Shown piece after piece: positions 48,384-61,818 of a DNA stretch of 64,000 nucleotides. How positions within the stretch are numbered: position 1 is the first letter of the stretch; each line of letters opens with the position of its first letter. The translations under genes were made by a program, and so were the position numbers. Origin of the DNA: Apostichopus japonicus (Eukaryota > Echinodermata > Holothuroidea > Aspidochirotida > Stichopodidae); contig NC_092580.1 of NCBI RefSeq assembly GCF_037975245.1, forward strand, positions 6,732,501 to 6,796,500, written 5' to 3'. The notes beneath the pieces are model-generated. The model was not told where the DNA came from, made no database searches, and was given only the letters and a program-made list of their open reading frames with translations.

Positions 48384-50045
48384 TATATAAGCATGCTAGG
48401 GCATTCTGATGGAAGCCGTATAGCCTATATATGCTGATGGAAGCCATATGGGAAATTTAGGTGTAACTTAATTGTTAGGCTTGTGTTATCATTATTTGTT
48501 TTAACATGCAAAAAAAGGGACCTACTGGGAGGGGAAATGAGATGAGTGGGTGGGTCGTGTAGGGGACTGTGTCTCAATATCCTTGGTTAAAACATTGAGG
48601 GCCATGATATAGGGGCTAACAGTGAAATTGATAAGGCTAAATACTGTAAAACATACAATCGTAGTTTCACATTAGACGTTCACCCTTCGGAATAGTCAAC
48701 GTTTATTGTCAGTCTTACAAAACCCCATAAAAGCAAACCAAACGCCGCACGGTCATCTCATCCGCAATCGTACATTTACGTGATGATCGGTTTAAAAAAA
48801 CCTTGTTTTATTTTTGAACTCCATTCCTACAATACGTGCTTAGAATGTTGAGGTTCATGAAATCAGAAATGATATGAACATTTCGCTAAATCCAACTGAA
48901 ATAACGCATACTGTCCACATTATCGTAGGCCTACTTTCATTTAGGAAGTTGAAATCTATGGATGCAGCTGCCCCCACCCCCCCCCCCAAACTTCAAACTG
49001 GTATCATACCTTGACACCATCATATTGTGTGTTTTGTATTACTAGCTACTGTCACAGTGCCACGGATTTGACTAGGCCACCCTAGCATTTGCTTCTATTA
49101 TGAATGAATTATAATTCCCAGGCATGAATAACTTCTACCCAATGAATCAATAGTATTCTAATCATATGCAGTATTTTGAAGGTTTTAAGGTAATTTTACA
49201 TGGCTAAAATCTCGTATAACTTCCAGGGGCTTCGCCCCTGGACCAAACGCAGATGGCGCAAATCATTCTCGTTGACAGGTCAATAAATTTAATCCGCCCA
49301 TGCACATCCCCTAAGATGAAATCATATACGCGCTTGATTTTCTCTACAATATATCAAGTCCGTATGTTAGTAACACTATATCCCTTCAACAATATATCGG
49401 GGATAAACTGTTCAATTTGGGTAAAGAAACATACACGGCAGTACCATTACCATGGTTTCAATTGTTTGGAAATGGGGCATATTGCAAAAATACCTAAAAT
49501 AGACGAACTGATCGCGCGCCAAATTTACCCCTCCCCGGCCCTCGCGAATTCTTTGCCCCCTGAGCCCCCCCCCCTCCCCTAGCTCCCGCTGCCCGATGAA
49601 AAAGTTTGGTTACGCCAATGCCTACATGTAACAATTGAGGAAACCAGTTAACTTTGTCTGTGATTGCATACAAGTACAGTAGCCTGGTATCCGACATTAG
49701 TTTCATAAGGAAGTATATATGTTACAAACATAGCAAAGGTTAGTTTGCAAATTGCAAACAATGTATTTGCAAACTTAAGTGTGAATAAGAGAGTTCTCAC
49801 AAATACGTCCTCTAGATAAGCATTGTGATTGAGCAAACATGCACGCATTACTCTAGCTGCACTAAAAAGTACGTGTTCATACATACAGACATACACACAC
49901 ACACTATAGAACAGGCATATTCTCTACTTCCTTGACAGGACATTAATAGGCTAGAGCAACAATTGAATTTATCACTATGAATGTTCTGTATTGATATAAG
50001 ATATTACTCTCTGTTTGAACTCCATGCATGGTACAAGCAGCACCC

Positions 50046-51738
50046 TGATGATATCACAAACATTTTTTTTGTACTGAAATTAAGAAACAAGTTAGACTTG
50101 AGAGTGTCTCTATAGGAATTTTAGAAGTGTACTTTTATTGAAAACAAGTATCCTGAATGTTGCAGTATAGAAGACCATTGGGTTTTGTGGTTTGTACGAA
50201 AGTTACTTGTCGCACTGCCGTTTGAAGATTCCCCTCCCTTCCGCAACCCAGACTGAACCCACTTCCATGCACCGTCTTATAGCTAACGAATGCATTGCAG
50301 CTCATTGACGAGAAATAATTTTCCCTGTTGAAATCACAAACTCAATCCATATCCTAGAGTAATGAACAGTTTATGATCTACTGTCACCTACACTATATAA
50401 CCTATGATAGCCTCTGGGCTGAAATAAAACATTGTTTACATATTTTTACCTCTATTCATAAATTTGGCGATTTTGGTTTCAGCAGCATTCATAAGGCTAT
50501 ACCGACCATTGTTTAAATACGATTGTAAGTTGAACAATAACAATATCCTCCAAGAAGTTTTTTCACCAGATGCTCCAGAATATTTGGGTTTTTTTCTACG
50601 GCTTTTGTCGCCCATGTACTTTTCATATATAGAAATGAACAAAATAGAAAAAGGAAACCTTCTAGGAATATATCAACATTTATGACTTTTATGCTTCATA
50701 ATTTCAAATGCTACTTACTGATTTACCTATATAGTCAAGTATAAAACCTTTATTGTCATATGGTATATTGTCGTATATTAACACATTGTCTCAAAATGAA
50801 CTTCAAAACCAAAACTTCAATTAACCAGTGGATGTTGAATTCATTGTATACTGTACTGTGTAGTAAGAACAATCACATGTAACAATAAAGGAAAGGAATG
50901 TCTACACATTTGTGGAATATATTATAATTATGTGGCACAAAAACCTACACTAGAAGATATGCAGGAACCGAATAGAGGAAAACATAACTTCGAATAAACG
51001 CCCGGCTACATATGCCATATAAGTGTTAATAGTTCATGGCCACACCAAACAAGCCTATGCTCAGGCCTTTTCGTCCTACTGTCAGTAATACTTTTTGTAT
51101 TCCTGTAATCGGACTTTCCCCATTAATAATGATACTGTTCCCTGAACCCGTCGGTACAACAGCTAGCACCGAGGGAGTAAAACAAGCGATGGAACAGCCG
51201 TGGGTGTTTTTCAGGAGGGAGGTTAAGAAATAACCGTGGAAATAATTCTTCACCAAATCAACTTCATATCTTTTCCAAATATATGTAGTTCCTGCGTACC
51301 TCATTTGAATATTTCTCTCAGCATTTACGGTATCATCATCTAGCTAAGACCAACTTCAACCGTATATGAATCTAACAGAAGGTTCCTCTCTTCTTAGTGG
51401 AGTACAAACACACCCGATTATATTCCGTATTGACTGTATTGAACGATATGAAGAGCGGCAATGCAAATAATATTACTGACACATGGTACTTCATTGTATG
51501 CAATACACAACATGTTAACCTAATGAAGACATTGCAATCATGCAAACTTGCAAGCTTCTTCTTTGTTCCTTGATTACATTTGCTTGCAAAGAACTCAGTA
51601 TAAATCGACGTTTAAGCCTGTTAATTTGTAACTCCAAAACGTCTGGTTTTATAGTAAACTGCACATCGTTAGTGTGTATTACACATACCTATATAATCAA
51701 ACAATTAAAACAAAAGAATGTGACAAAATATTTGATAT
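50046..51738. other. Intergenic, nothing recognised
   Basis: AT-rich. Open frames at 50464-50685 (plus) and 51026-51304 (minus) lack any recognised motif. No repeat pairs noticed. Confidence 0.4.
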
Positions 51739-51746
51739 CTTACTTT

Positions 51747-53432
51747 CAGTGGCGTAGCCAGCGGGGGGGGGGGCAAGGGGGCGGGAGCCCCCCAGTTGAA
51801 ATGCTCGCCCCCCCCCACTTGCCCCTCCCCAAATGGAATTACTGACTGAGAAAAAAAAACTTGAATGCACATTAATTATGTTACTGGGCCTATGTGCATA
51901 TTACCATGGTTTTTATGCAATTTTTATTCTTTACCTTTTACCTAATTCTCTATCTGCGAAATTGGGTGGCCAAAATAAAAATCACTTCCATGGGAACATT
52001 GCCTTGAAAAAGAATTTGACCCAAGCAGCAGCGCATAAAACGCCACTGTCTCTGTATTGTCAAATGTGGAAACGGGTTGGCAATTTAATTAAACGGTCTC
52101 CGCGGCACTCACAAGCGGAGGCTACGTTCAGTTTATGTTCACATGGTTATCCCTGATCCCTGGATTGTGTTTCGAAATGATTCAAACGTGAGTGACGTGT
52201 ATGGCAGAATGAATATCACAGTATTTAGAAACAATTTGCATTTTGACTGAAACTTACAACAAGTTTTGCTACGCCTACGCGACCAATCGCGCTGTGTTTC
52301 TTGGGTTAGGTACATTCAACACAGAACAGCCTAGTATATACGTTTGTGTTTCCGTATTGAGCTCATAGGCCCGGTAAGGTGACCAGACGTCCCCGATTTT
52401 CGGGGACAGCCCCCGATTACAGTGTGCTGTCCCCGATGACCAAGTGTCCCCGAAAATGTCCCCGATTCGTCAAAATGTTGAGTAATTTCGAAAATATCCC
52501 ACATTATTAGTAAAATAATTGTAAAAACAAAATTTAGTCAAGTGTGCAGTCGCAGAACGGAACTTATAACCAGTATTTCAGGTGGGCCAGTGTAAAGTGG
52601 AAACACTGTTAAAAATATGCTAGATCGATCTAGCCTAGCACTCTTTCGACCGTATAAATGGCAACCACGGCGACACAACGACACTTATACTGTGAGCATG
52701 AGCAAATCACAAGCTCTCAAAGAACCACGTAAAGTAAGTGGATTTCACTTAAGAAAAAGCTACATTTTTGAAAATAAAATTGATTTAAAAAGTGCTTCAA
52801 AGTATCACCATTTTACATCTAAGCACCTTAGGCACTTTAAAATTTTCCAAAGGGGGAGGGGGACAGCCCCTTCCCTTAAACCCCTCCCCCATATCAGTCA
52901 CGCAATAAATGTCCCCGATTTCAGTCACGAAAATATGGTCACCTTATCATAGGGCGCGAAATTCGTCGATAAGTTCGCAGACAGTCATCAGAATAGGCGA
53001 ATTAACCTTCGCTAGACTGTTTGAGTGAGCCCTAGACAGTGCAAAAGAAGGGCCCGAAGGGGGAATGATAACATCTTTTGTTGATTGGGGGGGGGGTGGT
53101 TACACTCCCAGGCAAGTCAGATATCATGCTGATCATCTTTGAATACTGACAGAAAGAGCATAGTCTATTCAGATTTTTAAAGAGAATTATCGATGACTTT
53201 TTCAGTGATCTGTTTTATCGTTTATAATACCTTTGTGGAAATAACATAAAACGTCAGCTAACTAGAGTGACCATCTGTACCCTACATTGCTGACACAATA
53301 CCCGATTTGCCACAGTTTGTCATGCAAACTGTTTGGCATGTCTTTTGTATACTAGCTTAGTCTGCCCCACCAATCAGACCCTTCGCCCCCCCCCCTTTGC
53401 CCCCCAGATGGAAAAGTCTGGCTACGCCACTG
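51747..53432. mobile_element. hAT-like element, 1.69 kb, ends CAGTGGCGTAGCCAG
   Basis: Left CAGTGGCGTAGCCAGC and right TCTGGCTACGCCACTG are inverted. The flanks CTTACTTT (51739-51746) and CTTACATT (53433-53440) are an 8-bp target duplication with one mismatch. It contains a nested element (52377-52944). No convincing transposase. Confidence 0.85.
52377..52944. mobile_element. Nested element with AGGTGACCA ends and TA duplication
   Basis: Ends AGGTGACCAGACGTCCCCG and ...ATATGGTCACCT are inverted and flanked by TA on both sides. The interior repeats GTCCCCGATTTC/CGGGGACA words. Its position inside 51747-53432 makes it the younger insertion. Confidence 0.82.
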
Positions 53433-53899
53433 CTTACATTGCAAGTATGCCTCTCGATATTTAGAAAAACGCTTGAGGTAATATCTACAGTATATACGAA
53501 CATTGAACTGTGGAATGGACTGGTTTGAGAAATTTCGGCAATTCCCCTTGCTTGTGCGCGAGTGGCTCTTTTGCAATGACCATCCAGTGATTAGAACTGT
53601 ATATTTTTCAGAGACCGTTGAACCAATTAATCTTTATGGCAGATTATTTAAGCCATGTATCTAACCAGTTATGTATTCTCATGCCAAAGACTACTGATTT
53701 TACTTTAAAACTATACTCATATGTTGACAGATGCAGCGTTTCTATAAGCAAGCGCAGGGTCTCTCAGTATATTAATGATGCAATGAGGCATAATATCCCT
53801 TGTAGGGATTTGATGCATGTATATATTGGGAACGATGTGTCCGTACGTAGTACATAAGATAATCAAGAATCAAAATAATGTATTTCTGCAAAGCGGTGA

Positions 53900-54600
53900 T
53901 ACTTCTTCAATTTTATGGCAAGGCAGATCACATAGAATTAACAGTATATGGTTTATGCGGAGGATACACAAATTTACACACTCATACCAATACTCGAAGA
54001 TCGTGGTTCCATGCTAAAAATTGGAGGCGTGTATCGGGCCATTGTCTATCACTGATGACATGAAGTTAAATGAAATATATAAAACTGAAGTCATTTGTTC
54101 CTCCCGTTTCTGATCTGCCACACCTGTCTCATATATTCAGATTGAGAACGCGCATATTGAACCCGACACAAATCTTCAGGATGTAGGAGTAGTATTTGAT
54201 AATAATCTTACAGGGACCAAAGCAACTGAAATGCTTGTTCAAGCATTTGTGTCTTACGCTTGGACAATTGTAATACCTTGTTATATGGCCTCCTAACTCG
54301 TCACCTACATAAACTACAACGCATTCAGAACTGATCATCACAGGTCTTATTTGCAACAAATGTTACTCCAATCCATCGCAGTTTTGCACCGACTGAATGT
54401 TGAATCTCGCATCTAGGCCTATTTCAAAATTGTATTACTAACATTTCAAACGCATCCATGGCCTTCCCCCGCTTAAATTATTGTCCACAGGCACAACCCA
54501 GATCCATACGCCTGCGCTCTATAGTTGCTAGTCACATGCAATCACAGATTCTTTATGTGGAATATTCTGCCTCAGGTGAATATGTATCTTATTTTAAAAT
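53900..54600 (+). pseudogene. Decayed LINE reverse-transcriptase fragment
   Basis: In shifting plus frames I read YAEDTQIYT (the YADD box region, 53950-53985), then DVGVVFDNNL, LVQAFVSYAWT, LHKLQRIQN and FQNCITNISNASMAFPRL, in the order of the 3' end of CR1/L2/Jockey-type reverse transcriptases. Stops and frameshifts are frequent, so it is dead. The upstream frame 53618-53857 may belong to it but I cannot place it. Confidence 0.7.
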
Positions 54601-57600
54601 ATTACTAAGACTTATCTACACTCTCAATGTCATAGTTTCTCTCTATTATTCTGTCGTATTTTCCTATAGCGCTTCGAGACGTGAATGTGTATTGCGATAG
54701 CCTACATAAGAATCGTGTATTATTATTTGTCATTCTTTTTTCATAATTTTTGTTATTAATTAATATCCGACATGTCTACAAGCAAATTATATGAGTTTAC
54801 TCATTTCATATTACTAAGTTAGTCAAAATACCCGGGTCAGTAAAATAACAAATAACAGCAAGAATGTAGTTACCATACAGAACCCAATTACTTTCATAAT
54901 GTGCAAAGGAGGAACCAGGAATTTCTGGTGGAAAGGATGAATACCATAGCCGAAAACGTAAAAATCCGTGAACGTTGTTTTTTTTAAACCTCCGTACAGA
55001 GTCCAGTGCGCAATTCTGCAACTTATACGAATTACAATACAAATTTATCAATTCAACACAAATCTTATTTAATTATGTGTGAAGCTCGTTCGCGCATGGG
55101 TGTGGATGTCCCTTCAAACTTTGTCCGTGGTGTGCACTTTATAAATGTGCATTTTTGCACTTTCAACCCCTCACGTTAAACTTGCTTGCAATTCACCTGC
55201 ACCCCTTTCACATGTCCCATTCTCAGAAGAAAAACACTCAAATCTCTGCCTTATTGTGATAATAATGTTTGCAAATGTATACACGCACAGTAACGGTGAA
55301 ATAATGCAATAACTGTACGTATTATAGGCCTATGTACCGACGTGGAGTAATTGATGTTTTGTCTATCAATGAGGTTGGTTTGCGCGGAGAGTCGAAACTG
55401 GGAAAGGGAAAGTTGGCTAAAATAAAACAAACATAACGCCCTCTACAGGTAAAAGTTATTCGCGACCTCGGCAAAATGAAGCACATGTAACACAGTTAAG
55501 AGTTGGCTGGGATCGAGTGCACAACCCCCAGAAGCAGCACTCTAAGATAGTTCTTGCTAGGCTTTGCATATATCTTGGTGAGCCTAAAAAAATGTCAGAA
55601 AGGGAAATTACATACAAAAGCACTAAATAAATGTGATAGTGATAAATTCAATTTCTAAGGAACTTTGAAACAATTTTATTGTAATTATTTTAACTTTAAC
55701 AGCACAGGAATACATTCCAGATAATTCAGTTTCATTGAAATGCATTTCAAAGGACCTAAGCGGGGAGGGGGGGGGGTAGGTCTTCGGGTAAAACCTGCGG
55801 AAGGTGTAACATTTTGTTAGCCGAATATTACCAAAGTAAAGTAATTTTGGACGAAGAGAGATCTGCTAGTTTGTTAAGACGACTGGGGAAACCACATACC
55901 TGCCCCTCCCCATTTGCGCCGCCATTATTCTTGCTCAAAAAGTTAAACAGTTATGGCGGCAAAAAAATGAGTGTGCTGTGACTAGCTCAAGCCATCAGCT
56001 ATCACATGATGAGCAGGACATTTAAAGCTTGTAGTGGCTTTGGAAAGTGACGAATTTACTGTGTAAATCAATGGAGCAATTGTGAGTACGACACCTACAC
56101 AAGTTCTCAAAGCTGTAAAACGACTCACCCCACACGTTAACTGTATATTACAAGATAGTGTAATGTGCATTCATGCGCTGTAATATATAGTAGGTTAAGG
56201 ACATCACTGCTACCATTCGTACCACAAACAGGAACTATCACAACGAATTACAGTGGTCCGGCTGACGGAGCACAGACTGACTGAGTGGCAGAAGTGGATA
56301 AGGTTGACTACTTTCCTTAATTCATGTTTTCCGACGTAGGTTAACGTATCTTTTCTTCGACAATTCAATTAATTGGTACAAACAGATGTAAGGTGAGCTA
56401 GAGCTATAGCCTATAGGCTAACTTATTGTTAAAAGTAAGACTTGGTTAGGCCTATAAAGTTAGTGATGCTGCTGATGCATTGTAAGGCCTAGCACCATTC
56501 AGAGTTTTTGCTGAAGTGTAAATTAATATATTTTCACATTTTTGTGGTGAAATGTATTTTCATCGTTAAAACATAGATATGTAGACCGTAGGCTACTTAG
56601 TAATAGTACATATTTTTCATTCACTAGGTCATAGCACAAATATTTAGTGGCAAGATTATTGCCACAATTAGCCAACTATTATGTGCTTAATTAAGTCAGA
56701 TTATGTATTTCGTACCACACGTTTTAAGTTGGGTTATATTTATCTTTAAAAGAGACATATGAAATGCACTTATTATGGTATGTAAAATGGTTTTAAGTCT
56801 AATGATTGTCTTCAGCTCATTATTAATGTTAGTAACACTAACAGTAACAGTGTAACTTAATTAGTGGTTCATTTCATTTCAGGCCACAAAGACACCTTTA
56901 ATGTAAAATTAATGTTGGTTAGCTTATTTCTATTCAAGTTTTGGAGAACTCAGTCACCTAAGGCTGGATCTGTTGTGTCATAATTTTGATTCCAAGTAAG
57001 AGTTGAACAGTTTCTTGGTTTACACTTAATTGACATTAAAATTGTGGGTGAATTGTTTTAGGCATTTGACCACCATACAGTCAGCAGCCTTTGCAGTTGA
57101 TATCTCAAAAATCTGACTTTAATCACTGTGCTTATATTCTCCTTTGGACTGAGTTTGATTGTCAGTTAGTTCCAATACTATAGTTTGTTAATCCCTCCAG
57201 TTCCTACAAAAACAAACCCCAATGTTAGTGATTCAGTAAGAGGACCTTAAGAAGACATATTAGAAGACATGATATACAAATGAAAGAGCATGCACTTCTT
57301 GCATGGATGTATAAAACTGTTACTGGCCAAATACAACAGCTCTTTCCCTTTGATATTTTAGACTTACACACCTTCCAAGATCTTTGTTATATATACAAAT
57401 TTTCAAAGTGCTAAATTATTAAGACACACGCATGCAATTGCGTATATTAATTAACAGATGATGAATGTTGCTTTTGTGTATTAAACACCACAATAAAATA
57501 CAGGCAAGTAAATAGTACACTATACAGGACAAGACAAGAGCCAATGGCAAACTTGTGCTATCATCATTACTTCTTTAAAATGAAGAAATAAATATGCAGA

Positions 57601-59059
57601 CCAGTCCAGCATCCACAATATAATGTTACAAGAGCTTACTAAGGTACAATTCCAAACCTTCTTGATAGACTTATCAGAGTAAATCCTGTAATTTACTAAA
57701 GCAAATTAATTACTTCAATTAATTAATCACTCTGTTCTGTAATTGGTATTAAGAAAAACTAATGCCCAGCTTAGAATGAAATGCACATCAATCAACATTA
57801 CCAACCTAATCGTTCAATTAAATAAATATAAAGTTGCAAAAAGTGGTATGAATAAGGTGTTTAGGGATTGACACTCCAGTGTGATGCCAATATTAATTAG
57901 GTAGCTTTAATGGTACTAGCAGTATACAGCATAATTACAGATCAGAATTGTTAAATATTCTTCTACACTGAACTGCTTTCTTATTTGGTGTTGGGACACA
58001 GCTGTCAATTTGCAAACAACTTTGTTTACGTTTATCTTCTCTGATTAATTACAATTTATAGAGGATAAAGTGACAGGAATTTTAGACCTGTTTTTTTTTG
58101 TACAGGATATACCAGTCTGTTTTGACAGTAGATCATTTAGAATCACTTTGATATATATACTGGCCTGAGCAGGATATATGCAACAGAAGTGTCAGGACTA
58201 TATTCATATGTATGAATATGTTAGTATATACGCCAGGTCTGGTGTACCATAAATCATTTACGATCTTGTTAATCTAGATTTTGATAATATTACCAGCACG
58301 ATCCACTTCTTTGTGGTGTGTGTAAACATTGAATATATTTACGATTAATAGTTCTTGGATCGACTGGACTTCCTTCTTACTGGACTTCCTTCTTAATGTA
58401 GATTGGGATCTTTAAGCTGTGTGGTTATAAACATATATGCATCAAGAAACTGTGTACTGTATTTAATATCTTTATTGTAGAACAGAGTGTGCTGCAACCA
58501 CAGAAACCAAATCTAGGTAACCGCACAATGAAGTATGTGTCATATGGAGAACTCATCAGCACCCGATTTATCTGTAGTATCTTTGCTGTGGTTTGCTTGC
58601 AGTTTAAAGTACTTCAAAACGCCTTCAATATAATAAGAGTAAGAATAAGAGTAAGTTCAAACTAGTTCAGAACTAGATTTGCAACCAGAATAGATCTCAC
58701 AGTATTCATCTTAAATAGCAGTTTTACACATCCTCATTTTCAAGTTATTGCTTCAGGAAATATTCAAAGGAATGAAATGTGCTTAGTAAGAAATTGAGAT
58801 AAAGTAAATCAAATTTTACACAATCATATATTATAACTTGATTTGTCCTTTTATTATCCTTTTTCTAACAAGCAAGCATTCTGAAGTGTTTTTTTTATCT
58901 TTTGGCAGCTTCCCTTTACTCATAATTCCACTCACTGCATTGAATATTTTGAGGTTTACCTGTTCAAATCCATATTTTGTTAAAGTAACCTACAACACAG
59001 TATAACATTGGTTATGTGCTCTTAGATCTTATCTGTTTTCCTCCTATTTTTCTTTGCAG
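54601..59059. other. Intergenic and upstream region of plus-strand plexin
   Basis: AT-rich. Holds a dispersed repeat near 55975-56100, a G-run near 55763-55776 and a 14-bp local duplication GGACTTCCTTCTTA at 58366-58394. A leader exon and promoter of the plus-strand plexin probably lie here, but I cannot place them from sequence. Confidence 0.45.
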
Positions 59060-60165
59060 TGAGTCACCAATCTTTTGATCGATTCTGGTTACAAGTGGAC
59101 ATTTGAGATTTCCTACTGTTCAGATCACCTTTGAAAATGGAATTTAAGTGCAGGAGGGTGGCTATCATGATATACATTTTATGTTTTATCCAAGAAAACA
59201 GTTTATCTTTTGCTTCCTTGGATGCATACAACTTAAATTCCTTTATGGTTAAGTCAGACACAAGTTTGAATCATTTCACTGTGTCAGAGGATGGAAGTAG
59301 CATTTATATCGGAGGAGTGGGGAGACTGTATCGCTTATCAAGAGACTTCAGTGAACTGACCAGTGTGAGTACTCAAGATAATAGTGGAAATAATACAAAC
59401 AAGATTTTATCTATTGTACCTCAGCCAGTGGACAAATTAATTTCATGTGGATCAGGTCTGAATGGAACATGTCAGCTTTGGAATCTGACAGACTTGAGGG
59501 ATACAAAAGATGAAACTCTATCTTCCCTCAAGGTGACTGAAGATCAGAATCCAGCAATCAGTTTAGTGGTTACTCATCCAGCTGGAGTTGATGTTAACCT
59601 CGCCCTCTATGTTGCTCAGAATATCAGAGGAGCATCACCAATATCTGCCAATTGTTTGTCAAGATCAGATAGAATGTGCCAGATGGGTGATAATAGGAGG
59701 ACAAGTCAGTTTGCCATCCCTGTATTGGAGAACTTTTTGATCAGATATGTTGCCTCATTTTCATATAATGACTACACTTATTTTATTGCATCACAGCTAC
59801 AGGATGCAACAGGTAACAGACAGCCAAACTACATTGTCCCTAAATTGAGCCGTGTTTGTCAAACAGACAGTTCATCAGCAATGGATGGTTTTACTGAAAT
59901 CACTTTAGAATGCAGAGGGGTTAATGACACTCTGTATAGCATTGTACAATCATCCCAGGTAGTGGATGGTCAACTCTTTGCTGTATTTGTCAAGAATAAT
60001 GAAGATGAATATTTCGACCTAGCTAGTCAGTCTGCTGTCTGTATATATGAGATGAAGAATTTGATTGAAAAGTTTGAAGAAGCAACAATTGACTGTTCCT
60101 GTGAACCAGAGGGAGTATCAATTTACAGTAGCAACAACTATCTGAATGATGCTAAATGTAGACTG
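59060..60165 (+). CDS. PLXN: Plexin paralogue exon 1: signal peptide and first part of Sema domain
   Basis: Acceptor TCTTTGCAG at 59051-59059; 5' UTR 59060-59136; start ATG at 59137 (an upstream TTG-AAA is not used), giving MEFKCRRVAIMIYILCFIQ as signal peptide. Exon 1 then codes Sema blades closely matching the minus-strand copy, with canonical GGVGRLYRLS where the other has GGVGRRYCLS. It ends KCRL at CTG|GTAAGT (60165). Most differences lie in the signal peptide and in scattered surface-type changes, some altering N-glycosylation sequons. The gene continues to the right of the window; same receptor role as the minus copy. Confidence 0.92.
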
Positions 60166-60293
60166 GTAAGTAAAGTAATATATATACTATATTGTGGTAA
60201 GTATAGTAATATACTATATTGTGGTAAGTATAGTAATATACTATATTGTGGTAAGTATAGTAATATATTATATTGTGGTAAATTAGTAACATG
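60166..60293 (+). repeat. Donor-like minisatellite after plexin paralogue exon 1
   Basis: One 31-bp unit and then three 27-bp units of GTAAGTATAGTAATATAC + TATATTGTG, starting at the exon 1 donor itself; four GTAAGT donors in tandem and a fifth weaker GTAAAT. Shared with the minus copy, so it predates the gene duplication or was homogenised. Confidence 0.92.
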
Positions 60294-61818
60294 AGGAGCA
60301 ACTGTAGCAATGTAGGTCAGATTATATCCTAGTGAGTCACATTCCTTCCCATGCACCAGTCATACAAAAAAAAAGCACTTTAATTGCCATAATGTAGAAT
60401 GAAGGGAAAGATCTATAATTTATAATAAACATCAATATTTAATTGATGCTTCAATGTGATAATATGCTGGGCTCAAGAGCAGGGGTATAGCTAGACTTCT
60501 GTTTTTAAGGGGCCAATATTTTTCTAGGGTACAGGCATGACCTATTTTTCTAAAAGTAAAACATTCTGACAATTTTGAATTGGAGTGGCCTGACGCACTT
60601 GGAGGCCTTGGTCCAATTGTTGCTAACTCGCAGGTATGAACCAATTTATCCGCTAATGACATCAACAAACAGTACAACAAACTTGTAGTTACAACTGCCA
60701 GACAGACAGTTCAGCTGTTTTGTTTGTGTTACCAATTTCCATGTGACCTTTATTCTATATAATTGACATGTCTTAATTTGATAGATTACCATGTAAAAAG
60801 GCATTTGTACACTTGTCTAAACATTGTGCCAGAATGTGTTGAACCAATCGCCCAAGAAATGTGCGAGATTAACACTTTGTAGGCAGATGATCATGGCCGG
60901 ACCAGAGCCAATTGTGGGAATTTATTTTGTGAATGAAATAAACCCTTCGCTGTGTGACACTGACTTTCTCCCTTTAATCTCTGTTCCTCTCTAGGCCTAT
61001 ATTATTTTATTCAGTCCCTTTCTGCCACCCATTACCTAAATAAAAATCGTCGCTGTTCAGTTTCATTAAATCCAGCCTCCAGAGTGTCCTTTGTCATATT
61101 GATCAAGCCATGCAGCTTCAATGTACACTAGTTCACTGTACCTTTATAGCTGTTGCACAAGCCAGCTGTGTATGTAGATTCAAACTTTTTGTACCAAATT
61201 TACAGGTTAGAAAGGTATGGAAGCAAACCATATGGGTTAAACAAGCATTAATTCTGGGTGGGGGGAGGGGGGGGGTTATTATCAAAACATTACCAACAGC
61301 AGGCAAATGGAGAATAAACATATCTAATAGACTAGATTGATATTTATACTGTTGCCCAAATGATTTTGTAAAAGTACTGTGCAAACTGCTAACATTCACA
61401 GGAATACCATCATTCAGTATTATGTTTACAAATACTTAAGAAATACATTACAATCACATTCAGTTTATGAGTTTCAAACATGTTTAATGTGACAAACTTG
61501 ATCTCACCATTATGGTTTGTGCATATATCATAAAAGAGAATGAATGCAGCCTTTAAACTGTTACAGTTACAACGATAACAGTGACCCAAGCTCTGGCAAA
61601 GATGTTTTTAGTTCAATGATGTAAAAATGTAAAAAATCTCTTGTTCTTGCAGAAAAACAAGAAATTGTTTGATAAATTTGTTTCCAACTGTTGCTAAACA
61701 GCTGTTTGCCTTTGGAAAGATAATCCTGATATATTGAATTTAATTTTCAAGATCATTATGAAGGCATGCACCCATGGCAAGTTGATTAAAGGGGTATGGT
61801 CTTTGGTAATGGATTATT
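60294..61818 (+). other. Plexin paralogue intron 1, left part
   Basis: Alignable by eye, in inverse orientation, with intron 1 of the minus copy: for example AACAGCTGTTTGCCTTTG and GATATATTGAATTTAA near 61690-61745 match the reverse complement of 26120-26200. A CAGGGGTATAGCTAGACTT word at 60480 has its counterpart at 26820. A G-run lies at 61259-61275. No exon seen. Confidence 0.65.

Larger units (their letters stand above)
46784..49620. mobile_element. 2.8-kb composite insertion with CAGTGGC/GGTTACGCCAATG ends
   Basis: The left end CAGTGGCCTAACCAGCGGGGG and the reverse complement of the right end, CATTGGCGTAACCAAAC, form imperfect inverted ends of the 'CAGTGGCGTAGCCAG' type. Inside are the nested hAT-like element 47462-48383 and two further copies of the GCGCCACCA...GGCGC motif. 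No intact coding frame. Confidence 0.7.
46640..50045. repeat. Direct repeat B, split by an insertion
   Basis: 46640-46783 and 49621-50045 together align to 36487-37020. The break falls in CCACCAATTAAAAATGTTGT... | ...CTACATGTAACAATTGAGG, where copy A is continuous. This dates the insertion after the duplication of this segment. Confidence 0.8.

Noticed and set aside
53618-53857. 79-codon frame before the LINE fragment
   Set aside because: No match to a reverse-transcriptase motif that I recognise; it may belong to the LINE but the evidence is insufficient.
59131-59136. Start two codons upstream of the ATG in the plus plexin
   Set aside because: That position is TTG; the ATG at 59137 aligns with the start of the minus copy.
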